A program made the translations under genes and the position numbers. Positions 1 to 11,269 of a DNA stretch of 64,000 bases are shown in pieces. A model generated the notes under the pieces. The model saw only the letters and a list, made by a program, of their open reading frames with translations, was not told the DNA's origin and did no database searches. Origin of the DNA: Zea mays (Eukaryota; Streptophyta; Magnoliopsida; Poales; Poaceae). The stretch covers positions 200,524,566 to 200,588,565 of the forward strand of contig NC_050096.1 in the NCBI RefSeq assembly GCF_902167145.1. Reading direction: 5' to 3'. Numbering within the stretch: position 1 is the first letter of the stretch; each line of letters starts with the position of its first letter.

Positions 1-1487
1 GGAGACGAGTTTATCGTTGACAAGGCACAACTCATCGCCGCGAAAGACAACATGGAAAAAAGTGTTTTTCAAAGTGTCTTAGATTCTGGAGGTTGTTGCG
101 AATGGAGGAGTTACACCAAGATATCAAAAATGTTTGTCGTGCAATGGAAGTGGTGGCAATGGACATCTTCGCAACATATGGTTGACGACACAATGCTAAA
201 TTGAGGCTTCTTAGTTTCTTTTTGTTCATGAGAAATTGTGTTATGATGTTTTTACTTTAGTTGGGTTGAGTATGTTGATTGTACTATGAAGCCCAAAGTT
301 TTAAAATCCCCTCGCTGTGCCCCATCTGCTCCCGGGTTACGTCCTGCACGCCACCCTCTGCCTGGCCCATTGCAGAGTGGGCGGTGACGGCCCGCTAGTG
401 ATGGGGGCTAGGGTTATGAATTTTCTCGATCAGGACCATGTTTCAGTCTCTTTTTAATATAATACCGGGAGGGCGGTCTTTCCCTCCCCGGCCGATTTTT
501 TATTATTGGGTCTGCCTTGCCCTTACGTGACTCATTCTTTAGGTGAAAGAAATTGTTTGATGTCTTCAATTGAGCCAAATTGTTATTAGCTGCAAGCATG
601 TAATATGGTTTTCTTGACATCTTATGGGTATCATATCTCCTCTTTCAGTTGTGTCATTCCATCAAACATTTTATATTTGGTCCTCTCGTAAGGTACCTTT
701 GCATAAGAATTTAGCGCAGCAGCTTAGTTCCCAGTTATTACTGAGAGAGACTATAAAATTCCTTATTATAAGCCTCGGCTTACAGCTTAGTTTAGCTGCA
801 ATATCTTCTTTTGCACTCGTCGCCACGGCCCACGGGTAACTTATATTTCCTTATTACGGTTACAGAATTATTGCAATTTCAATCACAAATTCACAATGTA
901 CTTCACTAGCTTCAGGTTCCTAACAAGTCTATGGAATCTGCAGAGTCATGAATTATCCCAAGCTAATGGTAACAGGGGATGCAGCGTAAATTGAAGCCAT
1001 ATGCATCCTTGATGCAAAAGGCTGGAAAATGTTTTTTCCATTATAAAAAAGAGTAGAGTGGTTCCCGAATAATTGGAGCCACAGGTCCGACAGGCGAATC
1101 CATAAGCTTGAATTTAGCGGTAATTTAGTTTGGTTCATTAGCGGTGGAGTGGCTGGTCTGTTGCCTTGAGGGTTGTGGCGATTTAGATTAATTGTTAGGC
1201 CTATAGCGGTTTTTTTTGCCTAGTGATAACATGAAGGGTTCGAACCTTTGAGGCTTGCTTTTCCAATTCAGGTCACACCTTGTGTTACATCCGGAAATTT
1301 CGGTGAGCACCAAACTTTAGTTCAACGTGAACACCATCAGCACAATTTTGTTTTCGCATAAGCTTCTCACCTATCTCCAAGAATGACTCTGTCCCCTCAC
1401 CCATGTGCGTTTATGTGAATGTTTGCATGAAAAATACATTATGATATCTTAAGCAGATTGCTGAACTAAGCAAAATTTTCTTGCCAG
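1..1487. other. Upstream/intronic sequence of the RFI2-like gene, no recognised exon
   Basis: This stretch lies 5' of the first recognisable exon of the RFI2-like gene and is probably intron, because the acceptor at 1487 completes a split codon whose first base must come from an exon further left. A + strand frame is open from the window edge to about 201, but I recognise nothing in it. A SINE/LINE-tail-like repeat sits at about 300-515. A tRNA-B-box-like GGTTCGAACC occurs near 1239, which could belong to an old SINE. Confidence 0.5.
300..515 (+). repeat. SINE/LINE 3'-end-like repeat
   Basis: The segment ends in a CTTTTTAATATAATACCGGG type motif followed by a pyrimidine-rich stretch and a T run. 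Grass SINEs and LINEs of the ZmSINE/LINE1 kind have 3' ends like this. A second copy with the same TTAATATAATGCCCGGG core lies at about 2000-2165. I see no clear target site duplication, so the borders are approximate. Confidence 0.4.
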
Positions 1488-4400
1488 ATTGTATTGGGTC
1501 TGCATTCAATGCAAAAGGAGCGATGCAATGCCCTAACTGTCGGAAGATTGAGAAAGGTCGCTGGCTTTATGCAAGTGGACGTCACCCCCCTGCTGATATT
1601 GATATGGGTGGATGGGTGACTAGCGACAACTATGATATCACCTCCGAGCTTGTAAGTGCACATATTTGAGTAAATAAACATTTATGTCATACAAGTATTA
1701 ACTTACATTTCTGTTGATTCTGCTTCATGAGCAGCTGTTGGCTTACAATGTTTTGGTAGCTTGTTCTCCCTCTTTTCTAGGAGTAGTTTAGCTAGGCAAA
1801 TCGATCTTTGACCGTAAATTTCCCCTAATTATTTCATTGACACTAGTTACAATATCATAAATTCATAATCATCAACAAGTGATTTTGCCTACGAACCTAA
1901 CACTATCTTTGTGGCACATGACTCATGTTATTGGACTAATTGTTGGTCAAAGCATGAACTGGAATGGTCAAACTACACGATGTAAAAATTAAAGAAGGGG
2001 ATACTGTCCCGGTCGCAGTTGTTTGTCACGTGGGCTACGGTGCCACTGTGTATGGGTGGGGCAGCGATTTGGGGGTTTTCTCGACCTACATGAGAAGGTC
2101 TTCTTAATATAATGCCCGGGAGTTGTCTTACCTCCGTAGTTCGAGTGTTTTTTAGAAGACACATTTTGTTGTCTTAGTACGCCATCATTAACTGTCATAA
2201 TTTGATGTTTTCTATTTCTCATTATCATGTTGTCTTTATTCACAGCCTTTTGGATTTCAATGGTGTCCCTTTAGTGGATTCACCCAGCTAGCATCAATGT
2301 TAGGGTAAGTACTTCTCCTTACCTTTGATTGAATGAGTTTTGCATTATGTTTTCAATGATTGCGAAGCAAGAATGAGGATGCCCTCTTCCTTAGATGGTA
2401 CTCCCTTCACTCTTACTTTCAAAAGAGAGTACCTATGTCATTGTGTAACAACACCAGGTTACTGAAAGTACTTGAGAGATTGCAAAGCTAGGGAGTGAGC
2501 AAGGGGCTTAGGCAAGGGGCTCGCTGGATCTGGGGCACAGCTGTGGCTACCAGCACATGAAAGATTTATAGCAAAGTTTTAAATAGCCGGCTAATAGCGG
2601 CTATTTAGCCGGCTATAGCCTTTCAGAAGGTCCGGAGCTAAGAGATGCACCATTTAGCGCTAACCAAAATTAGCGGCTAATAGCCTTATTTAGCCCGCTA
2701 AATACACAACATTAGCTCGATTTAGCTGCTAAACACACAATCTTTTTTACTGTTCGAACCTTTGAAGCATTGAGGCCCAAAAACAAACTGTGGGCAGACC
2801 CTTTTAACTTAATGTTTGTTAGGTAGTGGTTAAATACCTTTTACATATGTCGTTGAACGTTGAATTTGCATGTATGTTGATTTATTATTAAACATTTGAA
2901 CTACTAATTTGAATTTTAAGGTTCAAATATTGAACATTTAATTTATCTATAAAGTCATGTCATGTTTTTTAAAAATCCGCTAAATGAATTAGCTTGCCGC
3001 TATAGCCGGCTATAGCCTTTATAGCTTATCCAAAAGCTTGCCGCTAAGGCCCTTAGCCGGACATTTAAAACAGTGATTTATAGCGATTAGGGTTGCAGAT
3101 GTCTAATACCAAGAGGCTCGCTGGATCTGGGCCTCTGGGGCACCGCTGTGGCTACCAGCACATGAAAGATTTATAGTGGCATGACACTAGAGACTAGGAG
3201 GGCCCTGGGTACCAAGAGGGCCTCGATACCTGGCCGGCCGGCCCTCTGGCCTTGAGGGCACCGGAGGCTAGAAGGGCCCCAGGACCAGGTCCCCTGGCTT
3301 GGAGGGCTCCAGACTTAGTCGAAGCTGGGCATGGCCCCTTGGGGCACAGGGTCTAGGGTTATGAGGTTGATATGAGTCGGAACTACTTTGGGTTTTCTTT
3401 TGCTGGTGGGATCTTCAGAAGACATATTGCTGGTATTCAGAAGTATGACCTTTCTTGGACGTTGACAATCTATTTTGCCATAGAAATTTTTTAACATGGG
3501 ATACTGAGCTCAAATGACATTCCCTCCAATCCATTTTATTAAGCGATACAACATCATGATTCCATTTTTATTAGGTTTGTAAGTGTGTTGCTTTGATCTT
3601 TATGTGCATTAACTCAACTGGAGAAGCTGAAGCGTCCATCACTGCTGCATGCGTGTGTTTCCTTGAGCTAGGTTGGCCAGGCTTGCGGCATGCATGCATA
3701 CATGCAGGAGTCCTAGCGCGGCACCCGACATTAGTCATTGTGTAAAGGGGTGTTTGGTTTCTAGGGACTATTTTTTATTCCCTTCATTGTATTCCATTTT
3801 AGTCCCTAAATTGCCAAATACGGAAACTAATTTTTTTATTTGAGTTTCCGTATTTAGCAATTTAGGGACTAAAATTGAATAAAATGGAGGAACTAAAAAT
3901 TAGTCCCTAACTCCCTATAAACCAAACACCCCCTAAGTCTTGGTATTGCGATTTTTTTGCCTTTGCCTAACATACCAGATCCGATGGAGTATATTCTGTT
4001 TTACACTGTTTTTGTCTATATTGGCCGAGTACCATTACAAAATCGTGATTCTTAAATGTAACACACCGCAACGATTGTTATACTTATGTATCTGATTTGA
4101 GGAGAGAGGCGGTGGGGGAGGATTAACATTTTCTCAATTGTCTTTATCTTCTCACGGGACTCACGCCATATATGATAGTGGCCTCCCTCCTCCCCTCCTC
4201 TCTTCCCTTGTTCATCTGCTTTTGTGCTGTCGCCTCCTGGAAGCTAAAATCGAGCCACATAGTTGCTGCTAAGGTCTATCCACACAGTCCCAGGAGTGCT
4301 GCTTCTTTACCTGTTGTGATGGGGTGAGTGGTGTCTGCCATGTTGGGCATCTCCGGCAGCAGCGGCGGTGGAGGAGGCACAGCGGTGGTGGCATGAGCAA

Positions 4401-7400
4401 CTCTGATGGTGTCGACGTGCGACACTTGATCTTGACACTAGCCTGCTTGCGCTGCTCTGGTTTTACTCAGCGCTGCTCGTGTTTGCACTTGGGTAAGCGA
4501 TGGCTCCACGTTGTGGGTGGCTTCACCGATCAAAGCATTGCGTGCCCCCTCCACCTCTTTGCCCTTCCTGAATCTGTCATTGTGAGCTGCATGTGCATAG
4601 GGAGGTTGTGGCTGTGCATGAGGTGCCTCCTACGGGCGGGGAATGGAGGCGAGCAACAGCATCTGGATCCGTCCCACTGCTGGAAGGGGATGGATGAGCT
4701 GCCGGCACCCAGCTTGGACTCGCTGCTGGGGGGACAAATAGGATGTAGAAGCACAGATCAGGCTGCGATTCATATTGCGAGAAGGAAGAGGTGGTGGTGG
4801 CCCCCAGCTTCCAATCACCAACACAGGAGTTGGAGAGAGAGGGAGGAAGAACTGAAGTGGATCGGAAATACATTTCTACCCCCTCTGTTTCATATTGGAA
4901 AATGATTGTTTACATGGCTGTGGTGTGAAGTGTGAAGTGTGAACGAGCAAAGATCCATACTTTTGTAAAGGTAACTGGCCAATTTGGTTGTTTGTGGTTT
5001 GAAATGGCAAATCCACGCAAGTTGGATGTTCCACATCAAAATTTGCCTTTGTCATATGACATGTCAATGGGTATGTTGGTTTATTGGACTATTACCTGCT
5101 ATTTGCTCTTAGTTATCAGAAAACAGCTATGACCTATGAGGAGCCAAAATTTGGAAGATGAATTCAACATGTCTACCTATGGTTGAAAGATAACCTAGAA
5201 ATTGCAAATGCTGTCATCAATGGTTCATGATGACGATGATTAATGCACTATTTAACCATATGGCTTGCCACTTAGCAAGTGGCGTATACGCGACTGGGGG
5301 GGGGGGTGCCCCCCCCAACAAAAAGAACTATATTTATCAATCTATGGCTAAAATAAATGTGGTAGTTTATAATAAGTTAAAATATGTTATGTACTTAGCG
5401 TATATATGTGTTACTTGTTATAACTAGTGACTATTGTATATTTATATATACATATATTCTATTTATTAACATTACAACTATAGTTATATGTGTTGCCCCC
5501 CCTAACGAAAACTCCTGGCTACGCCTCTGCCCTTACTACCATTTCTAGTTTCTAGTCCACTAGGCATATCTCTTATGAATACATGCCATATTTTGGGCCT
5601 TTATTTGTTAAAATAAACTAGACCAACCTAGGAGGACTAGGCGTTTTTATACGAAGAAGAAATAGTCATCCAATTTTTTTCTCAACACGGACTCGAGCTT
5701 GGGAGTTGGGTGGTTTGGGCATAGTTGCGGTCTTTATCCATAATGAATGCATATAGGGTTATTCCACGATACTCCAATAACCCCCTAGGAGTTCAGAGTT
5801 CTAAATAAATCTGGAATGTTGAATTTCCAAAGAGATAAAATGATTAATAAACATAAAATGAAAAATATCTGGGTAATCTGGTTTATCCAGTGTGCATCTC
5901 CTGTGGCTGCACCATTGTCGGCAACCTCGTCAATGTTCCTAGGAGGTAATAATTCATGATACTCCATCCGTCCCAGTATATAAGAGCAAATATAATAAAG
6001 GGCGGTAAGCAGGCTAAATGCTAAAGTGAAGGAGAGAGAAGAGAAGGAAGAGGAGAAGTGGGTTGTAAATTTATAGCTGACTTAGAGCCTTAGACACAAG
6101 AATCAAGAAGCTTTGTGAGGGAGACGAGTGGAGTCCTACATTAATAGTGAAGCTCTAACTACTATATGGATGGGCTAAGAGGTAGGTTGTACAGATTCTT
6201 ACCGGTAGCAGTCATCTATATTATTAAACTTGCTCTAAGGCGTAACCACCTCTGGTTTAAAAACCAAGAAATGTATTTAATTCTCTCTAACGACACAAGT
6301 AGTATTGCATCGATGTACGTATGTCTAGAGAAAGCACGCCTTATGAGACTAGAATAAAAAGTGGCTGCGCCTCATATTATGGGATGGAGGGAGTATCTTA
6401 TCCAGATAGACGGTCCACAATCATGTCGGAGTATGTAGAAATTGCCATTTTATATGCTCACATTTAGTTTTCAATGGGCAGTAGTATAAGTCTGATGTTT
6501 TACATGCCGTGATATCATCATCAGGCAAAAACATGTTGCCTGCTTTCTGAATTTCCATTGCTTTGGTCCATCTGTGGCAGTTAGCTGCTTATTTTTTATT
6601 ACTATGTTTTTGCTAAAAACAGATTTTGTTTGTTTTATGGTAATGTTGTATATGGAACCTTGGTTCTTAAAAGAATGGTTCATTTATTCAAGTTCTTAAT
6701 TTAACCTATATTTTATTTTCTTTTGCAGGGTGCGTGAAGCTGAGCCAACTTGTAAGCATTTTGACCTGAACTTCAACATGTTAAAGTTTTTTCTTTTTTA
6801 CTGCATTGATATTTCCCTTTTATGAAGACCACACAACTGGAGATCACTCAAGTGCTGCAAGCAGTTCACTTGTTTGCCCATATCTTGCCCTGCGTGGTTT
6901 TCTCCATCCTGTTAATGTGCCTTCTACTTCTAATTCTGGTGCTGAAAGCACTTCATTTCATCGGCACTCAACTGGCTTGGAAGGACATGTCACTCCTGAT
7001 TTGAACAATGCTCCAGTTTTCCATGCTACCGAGTCAAGAAATCATGACAGTGAGCACAGACATTTGAGTAATCTTCCTGTATCAGGAACTCCTGAATATT
7101 CTATGACTCCATTTGGGATAGGAGTACCAAGATATGACAGTGGCAGCCAACAGGGATTCCGATCATATGCACATCATCATCCCCTAATCCATAGGTATGC
7201 CCAATTCATGAATCTCATTTTAAGTAGGTTTGTATCATTTAAACATATGGTCATGTACTAAGTATGTTTGTATCATTTAAGTATATGGTCTCATATTTAT
7301 ACTTTCTAAACAGCCCCATTTTACGCTAAAAATACATATACTTCACGTCAATTCATGGGCGGAGCTAGAATAAAACTAAGGGAGAATGCCACTGTAGCAC

Positions 7401-10158
7401 AATCTGTGTAGAAAATATGTTGTCTAGTGTCTACATAATAATAAAACAACAACAATTTCGAACAGTTCAACATAAATGTTAGCAATCTACAACGAGAATG
7501 GAATAACGATAAAATGTTTCCAAATTGAAGGAACACAATAACAATATTGATGGGTGTACCTAGTGAAGGTGAGCATTAAAATCATGGACAACAGATAGTT
7601 GGCACAAGCAAAACAAGGTCCTCAACAGCCTAAAGAAAAGAGAACATATCATTTAGTTTTCAACTCTCAACAGAAATAGATATAATGACCTTCTATTTTC
7701 ATATATGTTCTGTCTCCTAACAATGAAATATACATATTAACCATGGCCTAACTATACCTTTCTTCATTTCCTTTTCTAACAAAAAATATGGTTAGATTAC
7801 TCATCACTAATGCGATTGGCTGATTGCAAAACAGTGTTTTCATATACTTCGGACTCTCCTGCGCGTTCAAGAAAAAAACATACTTCGGACTCACTGTATT
7901 TAGGCTACTTTCAATCCTATCAAACCAATTCCAAACATAAATATCAAGAAATCCGCCTTTAAACCCCCTACAATCTGGTCAAACAAGAATCACGTGATTG
8001 AAACCCAATCTGGAGTCTTTCCTTGATGGGAATTGAAACAATTGACAGAATTGGAGCGCATTAGAAGAAAGATTGGCGAGGTTTTCTGCCTTGTTTTTGA
8101 TGAGTAACAAGGACGACAGTAAGTGATGATTCCATGGCCGGCTGTGCCACTGCAGCCGGTAACAGAGACAACCTTGGGTGCAGCTGGGCATTCTTCATTG
8201 GTCAGGTCACCATCAACAGGAGTTGAGGTTGAGGGGTACAGAGCCACATGGATGGCTGAGGGGGCCATCTTTGTCAGAGGATTCTCTATTGGCAAAGCAG
8301 GCCTATTGGGAATTGTGATAAGATTCATGTTGGTCTTTCCATTTTGGGCAAGGCTTCTGCTAGGCAGACGATGTTGGCGTGGTTTGTTGGGCACTTGGGC
8401 TTTCTATTTTGGGCTGTATCCTTGCTGTTTGCTTCAGACTTTTTAGTGTCACACTTGGCCACCGGTGGTGAAGGCTGTGACATGAGGAAGATGAAGATGC
8501 TCTCACATTTAAATTTCTGGTGGCTGCTGACGACATTTCCACCCCCACAGGCCACAACGTTGCCTGTCCCCACGACATGACCATGAATTGGCATCTCCAT
8601 GACTGGAGCCCAGAAATTCCAGAATCCCATTGTCTCGCCATGTATGGCTCGAGTTGCAACTCACATTTGATTGGGGTGACAGTGACACCACTGTCTCTCC
8701 ATGACCGAATTGCTTCAAACATTAGATCAGTGTCACACCATGGTCTACCTAGCTTCTTGTTTGCATGACCACACTCTGTACTCTGGAAGCAGCAATATTT
8801 CACCCACTTAGTCAAAAATGCTGTATACCTCCTCAGCACTAAAACCCTGGGGCCTGGGCCTTAGAACAGAAGACTTGACCAAGTACTTTGATTTGCACAA
8901 GCATTTGGTTTCTTACATCCATGCCAGGTTCTAGGAAGAGGGAAGACTTGTCCCCGTTGGCGCATAACTTGTATACTATGCCTAGATCAAGCTGCAGGAA
9001 GACAGAATCACTGATATTTTGCAATAATGTAGCAGACATCTGCTGTTTCATGACTAGGGTCCTCCCTGCCAATCACGGGCTATTTGTTGTAGTAACTTGT
9101 CCCGTGTCTCATTGCTAAATGGCATGCCCTCATGCCACACATTTGGATGAGGTACTTCATTCCACAGTTCCCATGCAGCAACCTTTGTTTCCATGTGAGC
9201 CCTGAACATGTCCAGTTCATCCCGAGCTGCTGCATTGGCCTCAAGGGGCGTCCATTAAACAAACCGTCCTCATCAACATCTATGACAGCATCCAATGGGA
9301 AGCCCTCAACATCTATGAGATCCTCGCCATGGCCTTTGGAGTCTTCGATGGACAAGAGGCGGCCGTAGACTCGATCGACGGGTCTTCATGGTAGCCCTTG
9401 TGACCTTCGGCGAACCGTGCATCCCCAACAGCTGTGTTGGCCTCAAGATGGCAGTAACTGATTTGTTTTGTTTGGGACTAGGTGCATCTGCAGTCTGCAC
9501 CCATATGGGACGATAGACTTTGGCGCTGCCTTAAATATGAAAAACTGATCTGCTTGATGGTTTCATTGGCTAGTCCATGCGTACTGAAATATTGTCTGTT
9601 ACAAATCTCTGCCTGATTTTCTTTCGCTTTGTTAAACCACAAATTTCCCTCTCGTTCAATTACTGCAGGCTGACCCCTCGCAGCGGAAGCAATCTGGTGG
9701 CACCATTAGGGTCAGTTCCAGCCGTCGTGGCAGAGACTAGAGGCCATGGCCATGGTGCACCGGGCCATATGTACCAGCACTCATCTGTGCAGGGCAGCCC
9801 GTTCCCTCCTACCACCAGAAGGGTTAGGCCCAGAGCCTTGACGATTACGTCTTTCATCGCAGCGACTTCCTCAGCTGAGATTGCAGGGCCCCTTGGCCAC
9901 GGGTTTCCCGCTCCTGGAGCCGTGAACAGGAGCGTTTCTGATGCCGAGGGCATCGACCGAGCGTACACATGGGGCCGGGAGGGATATGATCTGTTCCCTT
10001 GGACCCCTGCTGAATGGGGCACCTTCAATCCCATGCAGAACCATGCGCATGGAAGCTTTACCAGAAGGCCTGCTGGGGAGCGGATGCCGCAGAGTCGCCC
10101 CGAGAACGGATACCAGCCGCCTGTGCCCACTTCACAGAGGATGCCACCGTTCTTGTGA
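1488..10158 (+). CDS. RFI2-like RING-finger E3 ubiquitin ligase, 3' part (five exons visible)
   Basis: Exons: 1488-1651, 2246-2304, 6729-6751 (a 23-nt micro-exon), 6828-7194 and 9669-10158, with stop TGA at 10156-10158. All junctions are GT-AG and the phases agree throughout, giving about 366 codons. The first visible exon holds the C-terminal half of a C3HC4-type RING: DCIGSAF, then MQCPNCRK, which provides the last Cys pair. It continues with the WLYASG segment typical of Arabidopsis RFI2 (a RING protein in phytochrome red/far-red signalling and flowering time). The next exon has the family's WCPF motif. The rest is Ser/His/Pro-rich low-complexity sequence ending QRMPPFL. The 5' exon(s) with the first RING ligands lie left of the window. 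By family the protein should act as a nuclear E3 ligase; the substrate is unknown. The introns of 4.4 and 2.5 kb are loaded with transposons. Confidence 0.82.
2000..2165 (+). repeat. Second SINE/LINE 3'-end-like repeat
   Basis: It shares the tail layout of the repeat at 300-515: TTTTCTCGAC, then CTTCTTAATATAATGCCCGGG, a TTACCTCC stretch and a final T run near 2150-2156. It lies in an intron of the RFI2-like gene. The family name is not certain. Confidence 0.4.
2519..2571 (+). repeat. Direct repeat copy 1 (flanks hAT-like MITE)
   Basis: The segment starting GCTCGCTGGATCTGGGG and ending AGATTTATAG recurs at 3117-3177 in the same orientation. The second copy differs by an extra CCTCTGGG-type duplication and an A/C change. 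The two copies bracket the MITE at 2572-3075; the last 8 bases of copy 1 are its left target site duplication. Confidence 0.75.
2572..3075. mobile_element. hAT-like MITE, 504 bp
   Basis: The ends are imperfect terminal inverted repeats, CAAAGTTTTAAAT on the left and ATTTAAAACAGTG on the right. An exact 8-bp target site duplication, ATTTATAG, flanks it (2564-2571 and 3076-3083), as expected for the hAT superfamily. The interior has many GCCGGCTATAGC-like palindromes near both ends. There is no coding capacity, so it is non-autonomous. It is in the long intron of the RFI2-like gene. Confidence 0.8.
3117..3177 (+). repeat. Direct repeat copy 2 (flanks hAT-like MITE)
   Basis: This is the second copy of the block at 2519-2571, about 600 bp downstream. 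It ends with the same AAGATTTATAG, immediately followed by unrelated sequence. It carries a small internal expansion (GGGCCTCTGGGG) relative to copy 1. Confidence 0.75.
3746..3933. mobile_element. Tourist-like (PIF/Harbinger) MITE, 188 bp
   Basis: The terminal inverted repeats are AGGGGTGTTTGG and CCAAACACCCCC, and TAA target duplications flank the element (3743-3745 and 3934-3936). The whole element is nearly self-complementary: TTTAGTCCCTAAATTG-like sequence recurs inverted near the centre. It would fold into one long hairpin and could yield small RNAs. It is intronic to the RFI2-like gene. Confidence 0.8.
3940..5960. other. Intron of RFI2-like gene, unclassified repeat-like sequence
   Basis: No exon is recognised. 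The 4324-4905 stretch has open frames on both strands but no protein signature, and looks like decayed GC-rich transposon or promoter-type sequence. From about 5290 to 5530 a segment begins with a G10/C8 run and ends with CCCCCCCTAACGAAAACTCC followed by CTGGCTACGCCTCTGCC, a junction style often seen at degraded grass transposons. I could not find its terminal repeats. Confidence 0.4.
5962..6393. mobile_element. Stowaway (Tc1/mariner) MITE interrupted by a second MITE
   Basis: The ends read CTCCATCCGTCCCA and TGGGATGGAGGGAG, the Stowaway terminal repeat, each next to TA (5960-5961 and 6394-6395). Without the nested element at 5984-6235 and its duplicated TAA, the Stowaway is about 177 bp, a usual size. 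It is intronic to the RFI2-like gene. Confidence 0.8.
5984..6235. mobile_element. Tourist-like MITE nested in the Stowaway element, 252 bp
   Basis: The ends are GAGCAAATATAATAAA and TTATTAAACTTGCTC, imperfect inverted repeats, flanked by TAA target duplications (5981-5983 and 6236-6238). This fits PIF/Harbinger. The insertion must be younger than the surrounding Stowaway copy. Confidence 0.72.
7195..9668. other. Last intron of RFI2-like gene with an unidentified antisense exon-like block
   Basis: The intron runs from donor GTATGC to acceptor CTGCAG. From about 7990 to 9500 the - strand holds several long overlapping open frames in different phases, and its base composition is richer in GC than the AT-rich DNA around it. 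This is what a decayed coding sequence looks like. I do not recognise the protein. Near 7855-7880 the + strand has CTCCTGCGCGTTCAAGAAAAAA, resembling the poly(A)-proximal end of grass LINEs. Confidence 0.45.
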
Positions 10159-11140
10159 TCAGACGAGGCTGCCTCTCCAATTGCTGTGTATAAAATTATT
10201 TGATTCGGGGTTTGGCAGAGAACAACGAGCGAATATCGACCGCACGGCAGCATCGAAACTGGTCGGCTATGAGACCTGTGTGTGTGTGATGTTTATGATG
10301 ATGCCGCTCGTATTTTTAGCGCTTTCGGTCCAGCGGCGCTCAGGTTTCGTCGAGCGCTGTCGTTTGTCCTGACTGATATGGTGTTGCGTTGAGAAGGACT
10401 GTTTGAGCTAAACTGCATCTCTGGTCCCGGGATTCGAAAGCACCGCGTGCAGCTATGGATTTGTTCGTCACATCACGTTCGTGTATGGCTGGCCCTGGCC
10501 GTTTCATGACCGCTCGATTCCTCTGCCAGCGCAGCAGCGCCGCTATTGTTTTTTTTTAAAAAACGTGCTGCCTCGCCCACTGCCAGTTTCGCACCATGTT
10601 TGTTGTGACTTTTATCCGGCTGATGTTGCCCTCTATAATATTCTACAATATTTTGTCTCTATATATTAGAGCTGCAGTAGTTCGAACAGCAGCTGCGGGT
10701 GTAAGCAACCAAATAGGATGTCGAAGATTAACACCCAGATGTTCGTCACGTGCTAAATAGCGGTCGTGAACCTAAGCTGGAGTTTATTGAAGTATAATAA
10801 ACTCTATGTCGTATTTATCTTTATCTATCTAGATGATATCAGAGATCTTGTGTGACTTGAATTATGTTGTCACACTAAATAATGTGTCCGGGTTTTGTCC
10901 GACTTTATCGTAAAATAAATTAGAAACTCAACCTCTTTTCACGACTTTTCTCCCAAACCGAGTTAATTGTCGACCACTTCGGATCTCTGTTTCGAAGATT
11001 GAAAGGATTGTTGCACTTTGGAACACGTACTTTACTGGACCAACTCATGTACATGATTAATAATTAGTGTTCGGATAACGAGCAGTTGAAAATATTGATA
11101 ATACATACTTAATCAAACGTAGATAAAAATAAATTAACAA
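10159..11140. other. 3' untranslated region of RFI2-like gene and intergenic DNA
   Basis: The first few hundred bases after the stop are presumably 3' UTR; no strong polyadenylation signal stands out. The remainder up to the promoter-like block is AT-rich, with no recognised gene or transposon ends. Confidence 0.5.
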
Positions 11141-11149
11141 AGCCCGTTT

Positions 11150-11236
11150 GAATTTTGGGCCCAGCCTATTAAGCCCACTCAAAATCCTAACCCTAGCACA
11201 CATATAAATAGCAGCTCTCTAGCAAAAAATAGTAAA
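11150..11236 (+). promoter_or_regulatory. Promoter-like block (site II, telo-box, TATA) cut by Helitrons
   Basis: TGGGCCCA (11156-11163) and AAGCCCAC are site II elements; CTAACCCTAG (about 11187-11196) is a telo-box; TATAAATA is at 11203-11210. This set and order is typical of plant ribosomal-protein and other growth-related promoters. Transcription would be expected to begin 25-35 bases after the TATA box, which is where Helitron 1 begins (11237). Joining to the sequence after both Helitrons (39187) restores a CT-rich leader-like stretch. Which gene it served is not clear. Confidence 0.55.
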
Positions 11237-11269
11237 TCTATACTACTCTATTAAGATAGTACTGTCAGC

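Noticed and set aside
1..201. Open frame at the left edge as an exon of the RFI2-like gene
   Set aside because: It does not resemble the RING first half and has no donor linking it to 1488.
4324..4905. 193-codon + strand open frame
   Set aside because: All strands are open in parts of this GC-rich stretch; no domain, splice or family signal, and it lies in an intron of the RFI2-like gene.
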